Counted from the stretch's first letter, positions 44,142-56,241 are shown. The stretch is DNA of 64,000 nt from Oscarella lobularis (GCF_947507565.1 NC_089187.1:1240001-1304000); one strand, 5' to 3'. Numbers and translations: made by a program. The notes: generated by a model from the sequence alone, not told the origin.

Positions 44142-44479
44142 GCCCGCTTTTTTTAAAGTATCCAGTTGCATACAAAATATTTGCAGTTTTTTGCACATGC
44201 GCAGTGTTTTTCCGTTCTGCTTCTTAGCTGTTAAGAGAAATTTCTTTGGCCACGCCCACATTGATTTTTTCATTATTAAGAAAGTGACCAACAAACACTT
44301 AAATTATTGTTATTTGAGCTCATCGCTGTATTTTAGTAGCTTTCTTTGCTGCTGACAGCAACTCTGCGGCCGGGAGGTCTAAAATGTAACAATCAACATG
44401 TTTTTTGGAATACAGTTCTCTTCCACTGTTCGCCATAGCGCGTTACGTATAAACCCCATACATGCAAAATATTCACGCA

Positions 44480-44612
44480 CAGACGGTCATGATTAGTGAT
44501 TGCTAGCATTCTTATATTATTTAAAAAATCCGTGAGAAATACGCCTTCGTTCGTGAGACGGTGAGACAAGGGTGAGACTCACGGCGAATCCGTGAGAGTT
44601 GACAGGTCTGTA
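44480..44612. mobile_element. Right end of a hAT related to the intact one
   Basis: Dense CGTGAGAC-type motifs (44530-44603) are followed by GTTGACAGGTCTG, closely parallel to the end of the intact hAT (GCGTGAGAC repeats, then CTTGGTAGCTCTG at 8735-8747). The left end and gene are not found. Confidence 0.6.
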
Positions 44613-46502
44613 TGAAGCACACCATTGCGCCAAGGCTCTACGAGCAGTGTGGCCCACCACACGACTCGCGTGCTACTAGTACCACTAACGCTCACTTCAA
44701 ACCGAGGCTACGGTAGAGCGTGTTAATCGTGGTGACCTTTGAGCTACTTTTAGGCGAACCTAATGGAAGACTGGGCTTTGTTTACCGCTTCCAAAAATTC
44801 CGAAATCCTTTCCGCGTTATAGTCGTCGACGTTCAAAACAGCTGCGTTGTGTGGGCCAGACCAGGCCTTCGTTTTTCCTCAGAAATACGACCTGTCTGTC
44901 AAGTGAAAAAAAAACAGTAATTGCTGGTCAAAGCATGCGGTTCAACCTTTTAGGCGAACAGCAGAAAGAGCAGGAAACGATCATTTATAGGAAACCGCAA
45001 AACTCGGATGCTTCCATGACATCTGGATCAGCGTTTGCTTCATTCTTTCAATATTCCCATCTTTCTGTAATAGGCTAAACAGTTTATTTTCTTAATGCCG
45101 GTTAGGCGGCTAACTTTGGCGATCAAGAATAAAGTCAAGCCCTCTATCGGACATTATGTATAACTGCGGGTGATAGCGAGCCAATAAGCGGCTTTCATTC
45201 TCTTAGTGTATATGGGTTAAACCATTTTGCCGCCCTAGGTAATACTCTTCCGGCGTATACAGTGCTATTCCGGGTAATATACTATTTATCTGAGTTAACA
45301 GTAGCATAGTCGCGCTTGAATTTGCGTTTTTGATGAGCTTGCGATGGCTTCCTAATCTAAAAGCTTAATATACAACTCGTAATGCTGGTGAGAAACGGTA
45401 TTTAGAGCACGAGGGCAAGGTCGTGGTCCGAAGCGAAATAGTGCACACATACTTATTACATGGCACGTGACTCTTAACCAATCTCAAAAGTCAATTCTAG
45501 TGCGATAAACATCTTACTGCACTGTTGTAGTTCAATAACTAACATCCGCTAGTTGCTGCCCTAGTTATTGCAAAGAAGTGTCATTTTTCAACCCGTTAGA
45601 ACGCGTTTGCTCTAGATGACTTGTCGAGAGTCACGGCCATGCAATAAATGACTTATACAATGATGGTCGTGCATTATAATGTTATTTAGAGCACTCGGGG
45701 CTTAGTTATAGCCTTAGGCTTTGTCTCGTGCAATAAGTAACGTCCCTCGTGCCCTAAATGGCATAATGCACGATCATCATTTAAAAAATTATACGTATAC
45801 TGCTCGCTGGGCGCTCCATTTCGGCAGATAACTTCTTCGACCAACACTTTCGTCATCGCAGCAAAAACTTTTAGCTATATAGTGAAGTAGTCCTTGAATA
45901 CCACGACTTTAGGTGAAGCGTCAATACGTCCACTGCTCTCCTCACGAAGGGTCCTCTGAAGGCATTTGGCTTCATTTCCGGCGTCACCGAATGACTGTGC
46001 TTACGACTTGTTTTTTTGGCAAACTTCTTCTCACATGCCGTCTAAACAAAATGCCGCAGATTTGATGGCTGTGTGCTTCCGAGAAAAGCGCGAATGACAG
46101 TGACTTTGGCACTGCTACCCTAAAGCCAAGATTTCCGCTTTAAACTTTGATAGGAATCAAGCAATCTCCTCTTCGTGCTTGCTTTTATTTAATAAAGTGC
46201 TCACTCGCCAGCAGAGCGTTGAGTGAATCGTTTCTTGATCGCTATCTGTATCGCAAGTTGCATAAAGTCGCATCAGTTTTTCACCGTGCGAACATCTTCG
46301 TAGCAAATCACTTCCTCAATTTAATTAATCTAGGCAAAAGCGGGCGATCGCGATTTGTTGATCTCGTCATTTGTTAACTTATTTTTTCAATTAACTTCCA
46401 AAAAGGCCAGTTTTCCTTCACGATCTCTAGCGCTGCTTTGTGAATTTGTTTAAGAAAAAGCCCAATCTGAAGTGTCTGCAACGATTTTCGGACCAATTTT
46501 AG
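44613..46502. other. Gene-poor region with one foldback repeat
   Basis: The only structure I see is an inverted repeat at about 45657-45700 and 45740-45785, with AATGATGGTCGTGCATTATA against ATAATGCACGATCATCATTT and a GGGCACGAGG-like part. Together they form a roughly 130-bp foldback, possibly a small MITE. Exons upstream of the membrane protein at 46503 probably lie here but were not identified. Confidence 0.5.
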
Positions 46503-47293
46503 GTTGTGATCAACTCTGGCAGGAGGTTGGCTGTTGCAGCTCAAAATGCGGACGATGATTCCAAAGGTAACAAGCAAGGTTATGCAGTGCAACTCAAACT
46601 CAGTAATTCATTTTACTGTCAGACAATGAAACGGGGTATTTTGTTGTCATCGCTCTTGTGGTTTTGGCGCTGATTGCAACCGCGGCTTTTGTCATCGTCC
46701 TGAAACGAAAAAGAATTGCCAGGGCAACGTGGACTGTAGATCAAGAAGACGACGCCACCGGAGCTTCTTCAGTATCAGCCACTAAGTAAAATTCATCGTT
46801 GTGATCCTTCTGCTTCCTAGCACGCGTATTGTTCCTATTTTTCTAGCAATGACATGGAGTTAAATGGTATATCTGGCTCGGCAGCGCAAACACCGAAGGC
46901 AAATACTTCAACCGCAGCAAAACCAAACAACAAATGGTTTTGGAATAACGACGTAGACAAGCACAAATTCGAATACGAGGGCGATGAACCGCTAGAAATG
47001 ACTCCTCTTCACGTCTACGCCATTTTCCCAAAAAGGGACCTTCCGCCGTCTGTGAAACAAGAGGACAAGAGAGCGGGGTACGATGCGGATACTCTGCTCA
47101 TGCTCGCGTCCTTTTTAGGTGGCTATCGAAATGACGTCCAAGCGGGACGTGTGAAGAGGCCGATAAGATGCGACAAGAAACCAACTTTTGTGCTGCCGCC
47201 GCCGCCGAAAAATCCGAGTAAAATACGCGTTTGTACTTTGTTTTGGATTTGACTTGCATCGTCTTCTCTTTTTGTGTAGCCAAAACTGCTTGA
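46503..47293 (+). CDS. Single-pass membrane protein, last four exons
   Basis: Exons 46503-46566, 46623-46785, 46847-47217 and 47280-47293 are all joined by GT..AG introns of 56-62 bp with consistent phases (1, 2, 1) and end in TGA. The second exon contains a transmembrane helix, YFVVIALVVLALIATAAFVI, stopped by KRKR, so the N-terminal part is extracellular and about 180 residues are cytoplasmic. The tail has tyrosines in KFEYEGDEPLEM and PLHVYAIFPKRDLP, a polyproline run (PPPPKNP) and ends TKTA. AATAAA follows at 47621. It is the best candidate host gene in the window: a type I receptor or adhesion protein whose ectodomain exons are not found upstream, so the family is unknown. Confidence 0.62.
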
Positions 47294-47299
47294 GAAGTT

Positions 47300-48400
47300 G
47301 CCGTCAATGTCAGTGGAAGCTGAGGTAAGGAATAGAAATCGTGTACTGCGTATTGGGCTAATAATTTATTTAGCGCTCAAAGCAGTTTTGAAAGCTATGC
47401 GTTTTTTGTGCAATCTCGTTCTTTGCCAGCCGGTACAAGCACTTTAATGCGTCACACAGCCTCTCCATCAACGGTTCGCTCGGGCAACCTTGATACCAAC
47501 TTCCTAAATTCTCTCTGTGAAACTCTTCGCGATTCTATTTCTCTATGAGAAGCCTCATTTTCTTTATGAAACAGGGAGGCTTCATGCCGATTCACCACGA
47601 TAACCAGTATAATCGGTCAAAATAAATGTGGTACTACCGCTTGCTGCTGATGCCGTTGCTCTTGCGGGTTTGTGTGTTCTGCAGCTGGAGCAGAACATGC
47701 CGCTTTCTTCAACCCGCAGCCATGGAAAGCGTTCGAGCCTTTTCCGATCAGCAAATTCTTTCCAGGAATCAAGAAAACCTCGCTTCTTTGAGCTTCCTGA
47801 CGACGTCGAAGAAGATGATTGACAATTGGCTCCGTCGCTTAAATCGGAAGGAGTTAAACTGTGCTCGACGTCAATGGGGCAACCAAAAAGAGTTCTTTGG
47901 CCGACTAGGTGCTACATCACCTTCGGAGGCATCGTGGGAAAGGGAGAACGTTTCCGTCTGTGAAGCCAAGCGCGCTAAAAGAAGAACACGTGCCTGGATT
48001 GGGCTTGAAAATTTCTATAAAGAATGTCTGGCAAAAGAAATTTTACGCAGGCTGAGAAAGGAGTAACTTACTGCGGCTAATACCTTGATTTCTACTCCTT
48101 GGAAGGTCCTAGTATGCCAGGCTGTAGATTCACTAAAGTACGTTCACTTATTATGTGTCCCGTGGGAAAAAAGGCGGGGCGATATTGATTTCGGAGGGCG
48201 TTTGCCTTCCACTGTCCGAATCAATATCAATGCTATGTCCTATCGTTTATACGCGTTTCTGCGTTTACTGTAGTGCATTAGTGCGTACAGTTTGAGCAGG
48301 AACGTAATTTGTTTTGTAATGTATGTAAGGCCGTCCTCTTGAGTCACGCCCATTTACGTAATTAATTGGTACAAATGCACCGCTTTCATACCAAAGGAAA
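47300..48400. other. No confident gene; one 146-codon frame
   Basis: The frame 47626-48066 (and an overlapping one at 47628-47822) is Arg/Lys-rich with no domain. An acceptor-like TGTTCTGCAG at about 47675-47684 leads into LEQNMPLSSTRSHGKRSSLF. It may be another exon, but nothing links it to neighbours. Confidence 0.3.
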
Positions 48401-48402
48401 CT

Positions 48403-49245
48403 TTACTCGCTAAGATCTTCGTCTTCTGCTAAACCGTCCTCACTGTCTGAATCTTCGTGCCCTAAGCTTATAACAAGCTCCTCTACCGCTCTTTCTACTA
48501 GGCCGTCGGTCTCTCGGTAGTGATTCTCTACTTTGGTAATAACATGCCGCACACACGACGCCCACCGGTCAGAATCGACGTTTTCTATACCTTTCCGCGC
48601 GCAAACCTCGATGGCACCAGCCATAGTAAAGTCCTTAATATTGCGCGCTGCATATCCCTTTACTTGCGCCCAAACCAATTCGATAGGGTTTAGCTCGCAG
48701 TGCCGGTAGACGAATTACGTCGAAGCCGAACTCAGCTGCTTTAGTGTCCGTTAGATAAGTGGGCTTCGCATTCTGTGCTTTCACTGTCAGGAAGAGCTCG
48801 GCTTTTAGGCTTCGAGAATCGTATACTACGCCTCTCTTAGTTAGCCATTCCATCATAAATGTTTTGTTCTGCTCTTAGTGGGTATTTTTTCAAATACGCT
48901 ATTGTGATATTTAGCAGTCTAAAACAATGACGGATCGAGGAGGGCAGTTGAGAAGGAGCCTGTTCGTAAACCATTCCATAAAATGTTCTAAGTTCATCTC
49001 GTTGTGATAATCACTCGTCCCAGATTTTCAACGAAAGACAAGGTCGGCATTGTCTATCCAACCTCCTTCCCAACCTGCATGTAAAATTATTAGGCGCCCG
49101 CCCTTTCCCGATGGAACGGGCAAACCGTCTCGTCCGTCATAGTCTAGCCACGTCCGCTCAACTGCGAGTTTTTTCAGGCTAAGGGTCTGATACCAAACAG
49201 AATGTCTTGCTCTAAGTGCACCACTGGCATGTACGTTGAAATGTA
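48403..49245 (-). pseudogene. IS630/Tc1-like transposase (DDE_3 type)
   Basis: The minus strand from 49245 has VPSGKGGRLIILHAGWEGGW (near 49120), YHNEMNLEHFMEWFTNRLL (near 48990), then TKRGVVYDSRSLKAELFL (48845 onward) and LTDTKAAEFGFDVIRLP. The frame shifts to HCELNPIELVWAQVKGYAAR (about 48690; the third acidic residue in NPIE), and an acidic tail with GHEDSDSEDGL ends at 48403. At least two shifts and a stop near 49020 break it. The second-Asp box reads SVIVLDC near 48930. Confidence 0.82.
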
Positions 49246-49439
49246 ATGACGGTTATGTCTGGCGTTGTCCAAATGGGTCATGCACCGCTATAAAGTTTGT
49301 AAATTCCTCCATCGTCGTTCGGTCGTTTTCTAAAGTCTTCTATACAGGTTCATACGAGAAGGATCTTTCTTCTCTAAAAGTAAACTGTCCCTGAAAACAT
49401 GGCTTCTTATCCAGTAATGGGCTGGACATCGGTCTATAG

Positions 49440-50188
49440 GAGAAGCTGCCATTGAAACAGATATTGGACGCAAAGCGTCAGGGCAAGTTTACCAGTATCT
49501 GCGAGACGCCTGCTCTTGGTATCTCAACTTACCTGAAAACGCTATCAAATTGGGAGGCTGCGGGATTCACGCGGGCCCTGTTCAAGTGGTCGAGTCGTGC
49601 TTTTCACACAAACCTAAGGTATGATCTAGAGTACATATACCATGGAGAACGAGAGCTGCATTGATCTTAATGGAGCATCATCGCGGGCATCCTCCGAGAT
49701 CCCAAGTGTGGGTCTTCGCAATGGTGGACGTTTCGACGACCCCAGCAACAGGATTTATGCAAATCCTCCCAAGGCGAGACGAAGAAACGCTTGAGGGTAT
49801 TATCGCAGCCCATCTCCACGACGGCAGCGCAGTTCACTCCGACCAATGGGCTGGTTACCGACATTTGTGCGACTTGCCACAAGTTCGTGAGCACAGAACG
49901 GTCAACCACTCGGAGCACTTCAAGGACCCCGCAACGGGAGTCCATACTAACCATATCGAATCGTACTGGAACCGCGTCAAAATGAACATGAAGCGCATGA
50001 GGGGATATCGAAGGAAACAGTTGGCCGGACAAAGATTCTTGATGAGTTCATGTGGCGAGAGCGCTGGGGAAGAAATAGAAATGAGGCATTCGAAAACATT
50101 CTTTCAACGATCGCCAAGTGGTATGATCCGGGGACGGCGGGCCGGGGAGTCGAATGACGTGGCTCGCGAAGCCCGTAAGACGCTATAA
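49440..50188 (+). pseudogene. Merlin/ISXO2-like transposase, first Asp lost
   Basis: Plus strand reads YQYLRDACSWYLNLPENAIK, GGCGIHAGPVQVVESCFSHK (about 49555-49615), then after a 50-60 bp intron RGHPPRSQVWVFAMVDVSTT and, in the open frame to 50188, DEETLEGIIAAHLHDGSAVH, SDQWAGYRHL (second Asp), VNHSEHFKDPATGVHTNHIE and SYWNRVKMNMKRMRGYRRKQ (Glu). The first catalytic Asp, expected in the VDES motif, is Val (VVES), so the copy is probably dead. It differs from the Merlin at 15540, which has IDES. Confidence 0.82.
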
Positions 50189-50685
50189 ATTGCGATATTT
50201 GATGTTCTTCTGTTGTGTGCTTGCCTGTGTTCTTCTTCGCGGTAGAGATGTAAGCGATGATGACTGTGGGAATGTTATGATAGACCCGGACCCCACCCCG
50301 ACCCGCTCCCGCCTCGACTCCGCCTCTGTAAAGAAGAGGTACGGAGGGCGTGAGCTGTATCTGCGAGTATACGGGCAGAGGAACGCTAATACACCCTCGT
50401 ACCTCTACCCGACATGATCCGAAATTTTACCAAGTGAATTCTTATTCCACGCAACCAAGCTTTTTCGTTCCAATTCTTCTCCACATTTTGCAAATAGCAT
50501 TAAAATATACAAAAATTACTATCAGATTTCAATAGTAACTATACAGAGACTAGCCTGTTGCACATTCACCTGAATAAATAACAATGAATATATTTTAATT
50601 CTTCCGTTGTCTCTCTCGACACACATCGCAACATCTTTCACATTGATTACTAATACTTGAATCAAAGTATGATAGCAGTCACTGC
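50189..50685. other. No recognisable gene
   Basis: GC-rich block 50280-50360 (ACCCCACCCCGACCCGCTCC) then AT-rich DNA. No clear element end could be defined. Confidence 0.35.
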
Positions 50686-51072
50686 CTACGGCAAGTGGTT
50701 TGTTTTCGAGGTATTTCCAAACGTCGCATACTTCCTTGTGTCGAAATTCCTTAGGATTACTGTACATAGGGCATTCCACCTTTTCCAATAAATAACAGAC
50801 GTTGCTTTCTTCCACCCCTCCCGCAAACTTGATGGCGATCCGTAATGAATTATTTTTATAACGCCCTTGAGGTTAACACCCATTCCTAAGGCCTTTGTTG
50901 CAAACACAATTCTAACTGTTCCATTAGGTATTGCTAAGCCATCCAACGCAATATTCTTAATTCGCTGTGGAGTGAGTGGAGTGTACTTCTGACTTCGTCG
51001 ACGGCGATGGCGCGTCCGGTGTTGACATCTTAGAGGAAATGCGTTTCTCGTACACCAGTCGTAAAACACCAT
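50686..51072 (-). pseudogene. RecQ-type helicase C-terminal fragment
   Basis: The minus strand has VRIVFATKALGMGVNLKGVI and KIIHYGSPSSLREG, the RecQ motif V-VI region, then in a shifted frame ESNVCYLLEKVECPMYSNPK and ATFGNTSKTNHLP-like remains. The ATP-binding N-lobe is absent. RecQ-like genes with transposon linkage are common in marine invertebrates; host or mobile origin cannot be told. Confidence 0.65.
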
Positions 51073-51129
51073 GCATTTGTTCTTAGATCATTCGACCTCT
51101 CAGGCACGCCCTTTCGGGAAAGCCAGCAC

Positions 51130-52195
51130 TTCGTTCACTAGGAATCATAAGCGCCCAGCGGAACTCCTTGCTGCAAGGTCCTCGTCTCTTGATGCCCACC
51201 GAAAATTCCCCAGTTGGTTTCGAGGTCTCGTATGCTGGTCGAGTACAGCATCCAACTACGGGAAGGAGCCACACCCTTTGCGCTTAGGACATCCCGAAGC
51301 GTACCACTTCCGCTAATGGACAGAGTCGAAGCTGAATTACAGCGCAAGAAGTTGATTGGAGTGATTACGCCGGTCCTAGAGCCGACAGAGTTGTGCTCCG
51401 CCATTGTCGTCGTGCCTAAAAGCAGACTCAAGGTTCGTGTCTGTGTCGACCTTGGAAAGCTTAATGAATGCGTGAAATGAGCTCGTCTTATGCTTCTCCC
51501 GCCGTTGATCACGTTCTCGCTCAGTTGTGCGGAGTCAAAGTCTTCACGCACATTGACGCCAACAGTGGATAGTGGCAGATTCGCCTAGCTAAAGAGTCAG
51601 CTAAAGAGTCAGCTCTCCTGACTCACTTCATCACCCCGTTTGGACGCTTCTGCTTCAATATGCTGCCTTTCGGAATCACCTCTGCTCCAGAAGTCTTTCA
51701 ACTGAAGATGCAGCAAATTCTATCCGGATTACCAAGAGTCGTCTGCATGACGATTGACTGTCTTGTTTTCGGAACTACAAAGTGCAAACGGCTCGTTGAC
51801 GCAGGATAACTCAACGCCGACAAGTGCAAGTTCTCTGTCGAGTCAGTCAAATTTCTCGGTCTATACGTCGATACCAACGAGATCACAAGCGATCCTGAAA
51901 AAGTCAAAGCTATCCAGGAGATGCAGTCCCCGAAAAGTGTCTCAAACGTCCGTCGATTCATTGGCATGGTCATTCACCTAGGCAAATCTCGCGGAGCTAA
52001 CAGAAGCGCTACGCACCTTTCTGTCAAAGAAAACCATTCGCTTTGGGGTGGCGCACAATCTGATGCCTTTGACAAGATCAGGCAGATTCTTGCTTCTACT
52101 ACAGTTTTGGCTCATTACAATCCCAGGCTGAAACCGTCGCTTCAGCCGACGCATCCTCTTTCGGTGCTTTCTTACAAACATGATAAAGCTGACAA
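51130..52195 (+). pseudogene. Second Ty3/gypsy pol remnant
   Basis: Plus-strand pieces: YSIQLREGATPFALRTSRSV, KLIGVITPVLEPTELCSAIV, VCVDLGKLNECVK (stop follows), FTHIDANSGxWQIRLAKES, THFITPFGRFCFNMLPFGIT, then VCMTIDCLVFG where the YxDD box should be, CKFSVESVKFLGLYVDTNEI and SPKSVSNVRRFIGMVIHLGK. The catalytic Asp pair is lost, and stops occur at 51480 and 51571. It belongs to another gypsy lineage than the copy at 39979. Its end is cut by a Tigger fragment at about 52190. Confidence 0.87.
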
Positions 52196-52640
52196 TTTTT
52201 TCAATCAAGTCAGAGGGAGGACGCTGGCAGGCTGTCGTAGTGGCACGCAAAGTAAAATTGAACCGTTGTAGAAATTTGTCGAGCCACCCAATGCTTGCTC
52301 GAAAGTTTTCGCAATCTGGGAGCTTTGCGCTATTTTCTTTGCTTCGAGCATTCTGCGGACTGGGTGAAGCCGCCCGCTGTCCTTGCGCCGACTGCGGTGT
52401 CTGCGCCGCAGTTTTGCAATCGAGGGCGCGATGCACTTTACCGCACTTATCGCAAGCGTGTCGATAAACGCAATTCGTGAAGAAGCGACAGCCATTCTGC
52501 GCGAAGTTGAAAAGCCTTCACACGTCGCGATTCGCCCTAGACCCACGCACGCGTCGCTAGTACTATATAGTGTTGGGTTCGGGCCTCTGTTGCCGCGTAG
52601 CTGGTAGTCGCGCGTCGCGTCATGCATTAAACCATGCTTT
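52180..52640 (-). pseudogene. Tigger/pogo N-terminal fragment
   Basis: The minus strand near 52320-52190 encodes NFRASIGWLDKFLQRFNFTL and RPPSDLIEKIVSFIMFVRKH, the second CENP-B-type HTH of pogo transposases. Upstream parts to about 52640 are out of frame and partly GC-rich. The catalytic domain is missing because the fragment ends in the gypsy remnant. Confidence 0.7.
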
Positions 52641-53246
52641 ACCGGTTCCTAGACGTGTGCAGTCTAGCCGCCGGTGCGTACCGTTTCGGTATCGTACTCT
52701 GGCAACTGTGAATGGCAACTTCTTTCTTTGACATCGCTGTCAGCAATCGGGCCGCCGCTACAAGGTACACTCCTTACGGAAATATTGCCTCCTTCAAAAA
52801 CAAACCGGAAGATTTATTAAAATCAATAGAACTATTGCAATCTTTACTAGTTATTGCAGATCTCGCATGAATTATTCTCTCATTTTGTGTACAATCGTAT
52901 AGATAGTCTTTGCGGTTTTTTGCCGTATTTGGTGCGTTTTAGACAAACTACAACGCTTCGAAGCGAGAAGAAGACGCCTTCAACCCGTTATAGTTTGACA
53001 AAGCGTTCTGGGCAACTTTGGTTAAAAGGCTGACAGCATAAGATGCCTCGATTGAAGCGACGTTATCGTTTCAGACAAAAGAACGTTTCTAAAGGCGATT
53101 TCGCTACGAAAACGTGAACTTTTGTTTTGAACAGACACACTTCTTTTTTAACCTCTGTAATTTCTTTTCAAAACAATGTTTCGATAACGATACTTCGCGA
53201 AATAATGAGTGCAGCCATTGAAAAACAAAACGTACATTTGCGCATA
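52641..53246. other. No recognisable gene
   Basis: No protein motif or repeat end seen. It leads into the Tigger at 53247. Confidence 0.35.
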
Positions 53247-55018
53247 CCGTATATCTTCGATTACTAGTCGCCCTCGTTTATAAGTCGCCCTCGAATGCAA
53301 CCCGCATATTCGACAATACGAATTAAATAGAAGCCGCTCTCGATTACAAGCCGCGGCTTTTATTTAAATTTTTCTCGTCTGCGTATCTGTATTACCCTCT
53401 CTTTGTTTGCGTACTGCTGTTCTAATTTTTGCTGTAGCGTTCCACTACTAATTCACCACTACTCATAGTCAACGTCTTGTTCTTCATCATTGTCAGTCTC
53501 TCCTTCTTTATCCTCTTCAGATTCGGAATCATCCTCGACATGCTGATCACCTTCCCCACCCTCAATTACTGCCAACGCATCTGGAGCAATGCCGTGTTTG
53601 ATACAGTGAATCTCATCGGGATTGGCGGTTGTAATTCCGCAGGCCGAGAATGATCGAATAATGATTTCTGGAGAAAGATTTCGCCAAGCCTTGACGACCC
53701 ATTCAGCCATCTTGCGTTTGCTCGGGGCACGAGGATTACCGGCAGAGGTGACATCTCCTGCTCTTTCATCCGATTGCAGCCATTCCTCATACATTTCTCT
53801 GTACGACGCTTTAAATGGCTGATTCCAAGAGACATCAGCAGGTTGTACAAGTTTAGTGCAACCGCCAGGAATGCAAGAAACAGTTGTTTTCGCTTTCTTT
53901 AAACAATCGCGGACTTCCTGAGTCAAATGGCACCTGTAGGAATCCCATACAAGTAAACGTCTGCTGAAGGAAAGCGTCCCCATGTGCGATCTACCCAGTC
54001 AATCGTACTGTCCGTCTGCATCCAACCGTTGCTAGTGAGTTGAATTAAGGCACCGGAAAAATCTTTCAATTCCTGCGGAAAACGCTTGCCTTTGAAAACA
54101 ATATACGGCGGAAGCTTTCTCCCGTCAGCCATGGCGGCCAGACAAACAGTGACTCTCGATTTCTCGTGCCCAGTTGTCAGAACTGGCACATGCCTGACGC
54201 CCCTCGCGTCAACCGTTGATCCGCCAGGCATATCGGCCCAAATGGCAGTTTCATCCATGTTTCCAATCATCGATGGGTCGAGGCAGAAGATTTCCCGCTG
54301 TTTTTTGCAATAAAGAACGAAATTCCCAACTTTGCTGCCGAGCTCAGGTGGCAGCCTCTGTCCAGTGGTTGTTCTGGCGCGTATAACGAAGTCGTGCCTT
54401 TTCAAAAATTTGTCAATCCATCCTTGGCTAGCCTTGAAATTAGGATCGTCAACCAATAGCTTCGCTTTCAAAGCTATGGCTTTTCGCGTGACTCGAAAGT
54501 ACTGCTGTCGCTGATGAACAATCCAATGAGCTAACTCTTCCTCAATATCATACGCGGGCTTTCTTCCTCAGCCATCCAATCGCTTTCGCTTGGATGGATG
54601 TTCAGCTTGCCTGATGGCAGCCTCTTTTCCCCTCCAACTTCGGACGAGTTTCTCATCAATTCCCAGTTCCTTAGCAGCTGGCCGGTTGCCCCGACGTTTC
54701 CCAAGTTCAATGGCTTTGATCTTGAAGGACAAATCGTACGTCTTCCTGGGAGGCATCGTGAACGTCGGTATAGCGTCTGCCCTTCCGTGAGACAATGGAA
54801 GCCTTCCCGTATACCAATGTGCAGCAAAAGGCACGTTCCAGACCAGAGTAAAACTGCACCGGTACGTGGACGAAGCAAGCCAAATAGAGTAGGTTACAGA
54901 AAACGTCTGGGCCAATCAGGAAAAGACGCCCTCAAATACAAGCCGCCCTCGAATATAAGCCTTACTTGAGACCATCTGCTAAAAATAGAAGCCGCGACTA
55001 GTAATCGAAGATATACGG
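53247..55018 (-). mobile_element. Full-length Tigger/pogo element
   Basis: It starts CCGTATATCTTCGATTACTA and ends with the complement TAGTAATCGAAGATATACGG between TA sites (53245-53246, 55019-55020), 1772 bp. Subterminal repeats of GCCCTCGAATAT type occur at both ends (53270-53305 and 54930-54960). Confidence 0.92.
53459..54756 (-). pseudogene. Tigger transposase, two lesions
   Basis: The start MPPRKTYDLSFKIKAIELGK at 54756 opens the HTH domain, which ends at KRKRLDG where an in-frame TGA (about 54566-54568) interrupts. The frame then stays open through YDIEEELAHWIVHQRQQYF, the second HTH (ASQGWIDKFLKRHDFVIRAR) and the core: GNMDETAIWADMPG (first Asp), then a one-base shift near 53975, LLVWDSYRCHLTQEV (second Asp) and CTKLVQPADVSWNQPFK (third Asp). 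It ends in an acidic tail (DNDEEQDVDYE). Only one stop and one shift separate it from an open gene, so it is young or partly mis-sequenced. Confidence 0.9.
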
Positions 55019-55020
55019 TA

Positions 55021-55250
55021 TTTTCTCTTTCTACATGGCGGCCACTTTTGTATCTCTATTCCTACCCAATCACAGCCTGGTTTGCATGTACAAGAGTACA
55101 TCCGGTAAAAGTAAACGCCTTTTGACGGAATTTTACGGGACAAACGATTCTAATGATGTAATCCTTCATGACGCACGACGTTCAACGCGTACACTCCCGC
55201 GCTCTAAAATGAGGAATTTTATGTGTGGTTGCTTCAATTTTGCAGTCCCT
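55021..55250. mobile_element. 3' piece of the TA-MITE
   Basis: The block GATTCTAATGATGTAATCC and CATGACGCACGACGTTCAAC, then GCGCTCTAAAATGAGGAATT, parallels about 33238-33315 of the complete MITE. It directly follows the right end of the Tigger. Confidence 0.65.
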
Positions 55251-55615
55251 CTCCAACGCGCTGAAATGCGTAGGCGGCGCAGGACACTAAACAGGGTCTG
55301 GATTTACTCTGTACCAAACTGAGTGCTCACATACAAACATTTTTCTCAAGATCAACCAATCATCGATCGAGGAAGCAGAACGTTTGCTCGATGGCTGACT
55401 CGCTCCTACTCTAACTGAGTTATGACAACAGACGAGGAGGAAAACCAGTTCCACAGGCGGAGAGATTGGCTACCTAACCAGCCAACTCAGCTACTCTCAC
55501 TTCTCCTTTGTCCTTTCTCTTAAAGCAGGTGAAAAGTACTTTTCTCTGCAGTGGCTTGAGTCCTGTCAAAGAAAAGGGATTATCTTAATTTGTCTAAACA
55601 ATTGATTCTAACGTA
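55251..55615. other. No recognisable gene
   Basis: Unique-looking spacer with no repeat or coding structure. Confidence 0.4.
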
Positions 55616-56241
55616 CAGTAAACCCACGCATAAGTGTCCCACGTGACACTCCCTGGACTTAGCTGCGAAATTCAAAATGAGTAGGAATTACCATCTTTTC
55701 GCTAATGCGAAAGGATAGTAGATTCATTTATCTAAGATTTGGTCGAAGGATTACTCGATCGCATGCATAGTGGTCGCGTAATCCTTCACGTTACGGAAAA
55801 GTAGGTTTTGTCGTTTCCTGGCGAAGTTCCCTCAGCAACTAAGCTACTTCTTTCCTCGAAACGCACCGGCCTAATATTTTATTAGCATTGGTCGAAGCGA
55901 TTTTAAGTTGGTTGTTTCGTTTGTCTGCAATTACGGTCTGAAGTATCGTTCCTAAGAGCGTTTCTTAGAGCCTACGCTACAAATCGCGATTCGCCGCCCT
56001 CGCGAAACGAAATAAAACATGATTTAATTGACATTGGTCGAAGCGATTTCGAATCTTTCGCTTCGTTTAGAAGTTATTCGTTGTCATGGGCATGGCTAGT
56101 GCGCGCGCAAGGTCTCCACACCAGAAAAGACAGCAAAGCGCACATTAAACTTGACTTTGGTAGTGCCCGTTTCTTAGCTAATCGTATACTAAAGAACTCC
56201 GCTCCGTAATAGAAGAAAAACGAAAAATCGGTCTCGAACTA
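55616..56241. mobile_element. 5' piece of the TA-MITE, interrupted by a Tigger
   Basis: CAGTAAACCCACGCATAAG after TA opens a copy that follows the complete MITE (32510-33110) block by block, including GGTCGAAGCGATTTT, TAGAAGTTATTCGTTGTCAT and AGTGCCCGTTTCTTAGCTAA. It ends at the TA where the Tigger at 56242 begins. Confidence 0.85.
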
